Shown one piece after another: positions 57,201 through 64,000 of a stretch of 64,000 nucleotides of DNA. The notes under the pieces were generated by a model, which was not told the origin of the DNA, made no database searches, and was given only the letters and a program-made list of their open reading frames with translations. A program made the translations under genes and the position numbers. The DNA comes from Pleodorina starrii (Eukaryota > Chlorophyta > Chlorophyceae > Chlamydomonadales > Volvocaceae): positions 1,071,501 to 1,135,500 of the forward strand of contig BRXU01000034.1 in the NCBI GenBank assembly GCA_030267565.1, in the 5' to 3' direction. The stretch's first letter is position 1. Each line of letters starts with the position of its first letter.

Positions 57201-60200
57201 GGACAGCTCAACCTAAGGGAGGGGGGCCGGGAGGGGGAGGGGGAGAGGGGTGGAGGGGGCTCACAGTGTGGTAGGATGTTGGATTTGATGGCTGATAACA
57301 GGCAGCCGGAGGGGCGACGCGGGGCTAACAACGTTACCTAGCCACGAGGGCAATTCCTGACTCTGCTCCGTTCACGGACGCCTGCCTCCCTCGTGCTCCC
57401 CCAACCTCCCCCCAGTACGGTTTCACCTCACCACGCAAGACCACACCTCACCACGCAAGACCACACCTCACCACACCGCATCCCACCGCCCCCACCTTGG
57501 GGCTGAACTCGGGGTTGGAGTGCAGGAATGTGTTGCCCACCGCCCTCAGCTCCACCGACCAGGAGGGAAGCATCTGGTGATCAGCGACCAGTCTGAGCGG
57601 AGGGGGGCAAGGAGGGGGGCAAGGAGCAGAAAGACGAGCGGGCGGGTGGGTGGATGGGTGGGAGGGTAAACAGACGCGTCGTTTGGTTCGGCTACGGGCC
57701 CTGGTGTTGGATCAGGCTCTCGCCATTCTTCGCGCTGCCCTTAGCCGTACGTCCCGGGCGGTCCCGGGGGAGAACCACGTTCCTCCCATGTTTGCTCCAG
57801 AGTGCACAAGGCTCTCGGCGTTCCTCGCCTGCATCATTCCGTCACAATCCCTGCACTCAATACGGACCCCGTGCCCTACGCACCCAGACACCGTCCAGGC
57901 ATTACCACCAGTCACCCCACCAGCCGCCACGTAACCAGCCCGCCGAGTCGCCACCCAGCCACCTCTGCAGTCCCGCCCACGCACCCACCTGAAGTTTCGC
58001 TGGCTCTTGACGTGCGCCACCAGCAGCAGTTGCTGAGCAAAGAAGGCGCCGTCACGCGGCGGTCGGAAGGCCACTTTGAAGGTCACCTGGCCCCGGGGCC
58101 GAATGTCGGTGGACTCTGGGAACACCTGCGTCGAGCCGAGCGGATGCCGAGGGGAGAGAGGGAGGGAAGGCGAGAGGGGCCGCCCGCACGCGCCGAGATC
58201 CTCGCCTGAACATTCTTGCCATGCTGCAGTATCTACCGAAACAAGGGCTACGCACCCAAGTGGCCCCGAACCAATGTAACAAGCAACGTGAAGACAATGA
58301 CCCGACCCAACGCAAAACGTCAAGGCACTTACTAACCTGATCTAACGCGGCTCTCCGCCCCCACCGCCCGCCTGTCCGCCCGCCCATCCACCGCCGCTCC
58401 CTTCATTCCGTGTCCCCACCCTGCCGCCGCAAGGCCATGCCACCTACAGCCCAGCCCAAACCCAGACCCGTCCAACCCCAGCCCATCCTCCCCACCTGGA
58501 ACACCTGCCGCGGCGCCTCCCCCGGCCCCGCTCCCGGATCCAGCCAGTCGGGCACCACCACGAACGCCGTCAGTTTGGCGGGCGTGGTGTTGGTCACCGT
58601 CACCGAGCGGTACTCCGCAGCGCTCAGCCGCGAACACGACCCGAAGTCGAGCGTGTCGGTATCCACACGCACCGCACCGCCCGGGTCCTGCCCAAAAAAC
58701 ACCAGCGGCCAGCCGTCCGGACCAACCAGCTTCGCCGCGCTGCCGCCCTCCTCCGCAGCGGTGCCGTCGACGAGCCCGCCGGTGGTCTCCGCAGTGAGCG
58801 GCGGCAGCGTCGGCGGCATGGGCGGCATTGCGTCGCCCTCCTGGCTGTACAGGCCGGCGGCTGCGGAGGGCGGTGCGGACTCCAGGTGTAGGTCCTCCAC
58901 CGGCGGTGCCCCGGTTGAGACTCGGGCCAGGTATCGATCCACGTGGCGGTGGGACAAGGGCGGCGGCCGGGACTTGTCCGAGTAGGAGGTGGCCACCAGG
59001 TCGATACCCTGAGAGCGGGTCGGGAGAGGGTGGGGGGCGCAGCCGGGACAGGGCGGGGCAGCGATGTGCTCGGGGTCCAGCACGAAACGACTCGAAGAGA
59101 GAGGAGCGACACCCCAAACGCAACGCAGCGGCTGGTGTTAAGCCCGCCCCCCCGGCCGGTCTCCGCACCCCTCGCCACCCCCACCCCCACGTCCGCACCT
59201 GAGGCTCTGCGTCCTTGAGCAGCAGCGCCAGGCGGCGCCAGTAGTTGGAGGGCAGCGCAGCACGGAACGTGATGGTCACGTGCGCGGTGGCCTCGGGAGC
59301 AAGCACACCGCGCACGCGGCTGATGGCGAACACGTCAAGCGGCTCCACCTGGAAGTCGTACGGCACCGGTACGGCGGAGTGATTGCGGATGTAAAGCACG
59401 CGCGACGAGGTGGCGCCGACGGCGACGTTGCCAAAGTTGAAGGCGCGGGCAGAGAGGGTGATGGTGGGCGCAACGGCGGTGCCGCGCAGGTTGAGCGAGA
59501 CGGTGTTGCCGCCCGAGGTGCCGATGTGGAAGGTCTCGGAGCTGAAGGTGCCCGTGCTGCGCGGTGTGTACGACACACGCAGCACGCTGTACTCCTCCGG
59601 GCCCAGCGTGCCCCTGCGTGGCCAAAGGCATGACATTGCACACCGCATGTGCCATAACACACGGCGCTGTCTTGAAATCATTCCCTCCTCTCACTCTATC
59701 GCGTTCTCTAATGGAGAGCAGCGTGCCCCCGGACCCTTAAACCAACACCCACATGCACCCACTGGCCACGCGCCCTAGTTGCCTCCTTTCCTGAAGTCCC
59801 ACACACGCCCACATTCACCCACACGCACCCTGTCACTCCCCCACCTGGCTGGCCCCAGCGTGAATACTCCGTCGTCGGGTCCGTCCGGGTCGTGGCTGAC
59901 CGTGAAGTTGGCTGGCACCATGGAGTGGTTGCCGAACCGCACCATTCGCTCAACCCGCTGACCCACCACCACCGGACCAAAATCAACACCCGCCTGCTCC
60001 ACAGAAAGGTAGGGGAACTTGCCGATGCCCGAAATCTGCTCCGAGGGACAGGACGGGGGCAGGGACAAGGGGCGGAGAAGTGACGGGAGGTGCCGGGGGA
60101 CGGGCGCACGGCAGTGGTGTGAGGTGATGGGTGCATGCGGCATGCGCAGCAGCAGAGCAGGTCAATGACGGCTGAAATGGCTGCACGGCTGGGTTGAGGG

Positions 60201-62723
60201 AAAGGCGCACTCCCACGCTTGCGCCTCAGCGGTCTGCAAGCGTGCCAAAGCACCTCATACGTTTCACACGCGGTCCACACGCATGCACGTGCAATCGCAC
60301 GTATGGTGGTTCCCCTTTTGCGCAGCACGGCGTGGTTCACCTTGCAAATGGCCGCTGCGCCCGACTCGAGCTCGCACGCCGCGTTGGCTGTGTAGGAGCA
60401 GGCCTCGGGCGGAGTGAAAGCCACCGCGAAGGTTAGCGCCTCCCCGGGGGCCAGGCTGGCGGAGGGGGGGCTGATAGCGAAGGGAGGCTCAAGCCGCCAA
60501 GTGACATCCACCTGAGAGACAGGCCGGGGCAGGTTGTGAAAGATGGGTGGGGCGAGGAGGCGTGCGGTCTATGAAAAGACCCGGCTCGGGCGCAAGAGAA
60601 GAGACCTCTTGGCGCCAACATCCCCGTTATAAATGCCCATCCACTCTCTAACTCACACTAGCCCCCAGCTTCCCAAAATGGGTCGGCCACACAGCAGCCC
60701 AGCCACACTTCCATCCGCATTCCCCCAAAACCGGTATCGCACCCAGTGCCCACTACCGGTTCCGCCCACGCACCCAGCTACGCCCGCACCCACCCGTACG
60801 TCTCCCGAGTTCCTGACCACCAGTGGGGCAGTGGCGGTCTCCTTGGTGGGAGTGAATCCAAAGTCCAGGGAGGGTGGCACCTGGCGGATGGCAGGAAGCA
60901 GCGGGCGAGGAAGCAGATGGCATGCACGTTGTTCACCGGACCGGTGGTGCAGGCAGGGGCGATTGGACGGTCAATGGCGGTGTGACGTGAGCGGCCGGCC
61001 GGCGCTCCCGGAGTGGCTTTGATGCTGGTATGCCCGCGACGGGCGCTCCCAGGACCCCGGCTGCGGCCCTTGCCCTTGCACCAGGCTGGGGCCGTGCTCC
61101 ACCAGTGGCGCCGCACCAGGGCGCAACGTACGTCCGGATGTCCGCCAGTGGGGCCGCCCTCCGCCAGGTCCCGACTAGGCAGTGGCAGTAGCAGTGGCAG
61201 TGGGGCCGCCTAGAACCCGGAACTGCCACCACCTCACATGGCGCCCAGGCAACTGAACGCGGTGCAATCCAGTGCCCAGGCCGGCCGGCACGAGGCTCTC
61301 TGGCCTGGGCGAAGGGAGCCCTCTGGGGCGCAGCATCCATGTCAACAGTGCCGCGTGGCGCAGCCGAGCTCCATTTGCCCCGGCAGGTGCAGCTTTATTC
61401 GCTGCAATTGTGTCAGCTGCGGCCCACCCCGTTCCTCGAAGCCTGTCGACGCAGCTGCTCCGCTCCCGCTGCACGAGACAGCTTTCAGGGTGTACTCTGT
61501 CCCTCCTCACGCTCCTGCCTCGCCCCATTCGAGCGCTCTGCCGCTGCCAGCCCCGCCACCGCTTGATACTGCAGCCGCCGGCACCAATGCTGGTCCCTCC
61601 CTGACGCTGTCCCATTGCCGTTAGCGGCAGCCACCAGCCATTTCAACCCAGCGACCAATGTTCTACGGCCTCCCACACCTACCCTTCCCCGCTTGTGGGA
61701 AACAGTCCTGCATAAGCCTGCATGGCCGCACCCAGCCCCGCCCAGCCCACCCACAGGCCGCCTCCACTTGCGGCCCAGCTATTCTAACCGGCGGTGTTGA
61801 ACAACCGCCCCAGCCCCGCCCGAGGATGCCCGACCAACCCGCTGAGCACTGTGCTGGAGTTGAGTGCCTCAGGCCCAACCATATCCTCACATCCCCAATC
61901 CCTAACCCACAATCCCCGCCTCGTTCGCTCACCCCCCCGGCCCCACCTCGATGTGGGTCACGGGTGTGTAGGCGTGCACCGGCACCAGAAACGACGCATT
62001 GCCCACAAACAGCTCCACATTGTCCGAGTAATGCTGCAGCTTGAGCGGCCGGAAGATGACCTGAGCGCGGGGAGGGAGAGCGGGAAGGACGGGGTTGAGG
62101 GCATGCGTGGGTGGCTGTGGGAGTGGTTATCGCGGGGCGTGCCATGCGCACACATGAAACTGGTAGCAAGGCGAATAGCATGGGGGATGGAGGGACAAGC
62201 ACCGGCCGAGCAGAAGGCCCGGGGCTGCCAATCTGCGTTCCTTTGTTTTGGGGGAATATGCCCTCTTTTGGCAGCCACGTGGACCTGCATCGCCTAGCGT
62301 CAAGACATCCCAATCGCCTGCCCAGGTTTAGTGGGGGGCACCCTGATGGCATCCAGGGTGGACGCCCCTGCCTGTGAAACCCAGAGTAAGCCCCATCCGC
62401 ATCCCCCCGACCTTGAGCGACTGGCTCATTCCCGGCCGCAGCTTGAATGGCTCGGGGAATTCCATCGAGAAGGCTTTGCTGGTGGGCTGCTTGAACCGCA
62501 TCTTGAGCACAGAGGTGCTGACGTTTTTTATTACCAGTTGCTTCGCGTACTCTGTACCGGGGTTCCAGTGTCGCCATTCCAGCTGCTCTGGGCAGTCTAA
62601 GCCGAACCTGCAGTGAAGTCGGGGAAGAAGTCCCCTTGCACTCCGCGTGCCAATATGGGAGAACGGGATTCTCACACATGCAGGTTCTAACCCGCCCAAC
62701 AGCCAAACAACTTCTCGTATCAT
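51227..62723 (-). CDS. CFAP65: Gene 4: cilia- and flagella-associated protein 65
   Basis: This is the orthologue of CFAP65 (formerly CCDC108; Chlamydomonas FAP65), a protein of Hydin-like Ig folds (ASH/MSP type) in the ciliary axoneme, reported among central-apparatus proteins. Exons in transcription order: 62723-62412, 62060-61947, 60880-60794, 60511-60341, 60035-59845, 59613-59199, 59008-58496, 58125-57989, 57592-57496, 57212-57024, 56761-56601, 56235-55701, 55479-54562, 54319-54035, 53752-53432, 53179-51227. They give about 2,132 residues in one frame. Matches recalled from human CFAP65 run end to end: FGLDCPEQLEWRHWNPGTEY near the N-terminus, LHNPSRVPLDFRWRLPP in the middle, VELENWVEQGRP, then INWRFSPLEAKEYIVRVPV. 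The C-terminus, beyond Ala/Pro-rich linkers, has paired helices (VLSGLFSELLDDPDLRRAF). The first exon is open to an ATG at 62723, but FGLDC is preceded by a good acceptor-like CAG, so the true start may lie in an upstream exon. Confidence 0.9.
60881..61946 (-). other. Long CFAP65 intron 2, no exon seen
   Basis: The 1,066-base gap between exons 2 and 3 is the longest CFAP65 intron. The protein on either side (TPVTHIE then VPPSLDFGFT) is continuous with the family pattern, so no coding exon appears to be missing. Short open frames inside it have no recognisable content, and I see no tandem repeat. Confidence 0.6.
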
Positions 62724-64000
62724 ACCGCACAATGATCAAATATAACATTACCGAACATCAACAATGTTCATTGCTGGTATCCGTCTTAACGGGCGAAAGC
62801 CAGTGCACCAAGTTCGCGGACGCGTCCTTTTACGTATAATAATGGATAATTGAGCAGCATCATTTGTAAATACGACGACCTACATTTGTTTGCGCTGCTC
62901 TCTCGAGAGCACGCCATAAGTCATCGCAAGTGTTTCGGACGATTGCTGATCCATGCCCGCCGCCGGCATATTGAAAGGTCTCTATATGTTCAGTGTTACG
63001 CGAAAGATATGACTGCAAGGAGTCAAAGTTCTATTGTTGCTGTCATGGCGGACCGTCGTTGTCATACCTAAGTGATAAGTGTACCATTCTAGAGTCAAAC
63101 TAGCATTGCTTTGATGCAACATATTGAATGTACCAAGTTGCGCAGGGCGGGTAAGGCCACAAGCAAAGCTCGAAGTGGCCTCCGTACAACGTTCCGTGTT
63201 CTATGCAGCCAATCTGGCTCACGTCGCCATTCGAGGATCCAAGGAGCCTCCAGCTGTGCCAGGCTCTATCGATATTGTTGACGCACTGCCACCGAGACTT
63301 GTTGGCCCATGATCGTACTTTGACGAGATGGCCGACAACCTGTTGGAAAGGGCCAAGGCGGAAAGGGCTTCCCTTCGCCAATGGGGCATGCATGCTCCGC
63401 AATCGCATGGTAAAGGTGTCGAAACCTTACAATTTATCGGCCCGGCAGGATTGGGCTTGATCAACCCACGCCGTCCCAGAGCCCATCTCTCGCTAGCTGT
63501 GCGTGTGTGTGGACAAAACCACACGACTTGCGGTATCGAGAGATCCTGGGTTTGAGCATCTGCACGCTGTGCCCCTCTCTTTGCGTTTGCGCTTCGGCCC
63601 AACAACAAGTGGCAGGTGCGGCATGCGCTGTTGATTCTTTCCGATTGGATCCGTACCAAATGCCAGCAGGCTGGGTCCATAAAGAGCTTCAGACCGCCTG
63701 CCTACGGCTATCAGCGGTTGCCCCCTATTATCCCAGCCCTCCCCTGCCACCCCTGCTACCCAGGGGCTACCTGGGGCTACCACCTGCTACCATGGGCTAC
63801 CCCGGTACGAGAAGAGCATGGCCAGGCCGCTGCCAGGCCAACATGCCTCGTTGCAGACGTCACCAGGTCATCCCAATTCGCCCCTTATCGAGCAACACAA
63901 TGGCCACCACGCGGGCTTTGCCGTGCCGTGCCGTGCTGATAACTCTCTGTCGCACGAAACCCTGCGCCGTTTGCTTGTCATCACAGCCTGACCCCAGCCC
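62724..64000. other. Right-end sequence with no supported gene
   Basis: This stretch is less GC-rich than the rest of the window. It should contain the 5' UTR and promoter of CFAP65 and possibly a short first exon. The longest frames (for example 63219-63680 minus) have no recognisable domain. Near 63740-63800 there are imperfect repeats of a CTACC/GGGGCTA unit, and a GCCGT tract lies near 63921-63936. I cannot assign a TATA box. Confidence 0.45.

Noticed and set aside
61663..62748. 361-codon minus-strand frame at the CFAP65 5' end
   Set aside because: It is in a different frame from the conserved CFAP65 exons 62723-62412 and 62060-61947 that it overlaps, and has no recognisable content.

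Overview
The window looks like nuclear DNA of a flagellate green alga of the Chlamydomonas/Volvox group (Chlamydomonadales). Support: very high GC, dense small exons bounded by GT-AG introns with pyrimidine-rich 3' ends, TGTAA poly(A) signals, an intronic block of TTTTAGGG units (the telomere repeat reported for Chlamydomonas), long Ala/Ser/Gly/Gln low-complexity protein segments, and a clear orthologue of the cilium protein CFAP65. No prokaryotic operon, rRNA, tRNA, CRISPR array or intact transposon was seen.

Four large genes fill the window, in the order plus, minus, plus, minus. Gene 1 (1267-13818, +) has 23 exons and 1,792 codons and is not recognised. Gene 2 (17037-33147, -) has 23 exons and about 3,819 codons. 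It is a STAND/NB-ARC-like NTPase followed by TPR-like helices and a tail of about 2,160 low-complexity residues. Gene 3 (33812-49870, +) has 23 exons and 3,416 codons. It carries four degenerate cyclic-nucleotide-binding (cNMP) folds, two of them split by very long disordered insertions. Gene 4 (51227-62723, -) has 16 exons and about 2,132 codons and is CFAP65/FAP65. I chained the exons by hand. Every junction preserves the reading frame, and each total length divides by three. The 5' ends of genes 1, 2 and 4 are the least certain points.

Genes 1 and 2 converge over 13.8-17.0 kb. Genes 2 and 3 diverge from a 664-bp gap (33148-33811) that probably holds both promoters. Genes 3 and 4 converge over 49.9-51.2 kb, with TGTAA signals on each strand. 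The two ends of the window (1-1266 and 62724-64000) are less GC-rich and hold no gene I can support.

Introns of genes 1 and 3 are rich in repeats: a GGGGGA array of about 41 copies, a CTCAC array of 93 copies, a CATATGACCTGAC minisatellite shared by both genes, telomere-like DNA, and several short elements that recur in non-homologous introns. CFAP65 is a ciliary protein. A ciliary or signalling role for the other three is only a guess from proximity.
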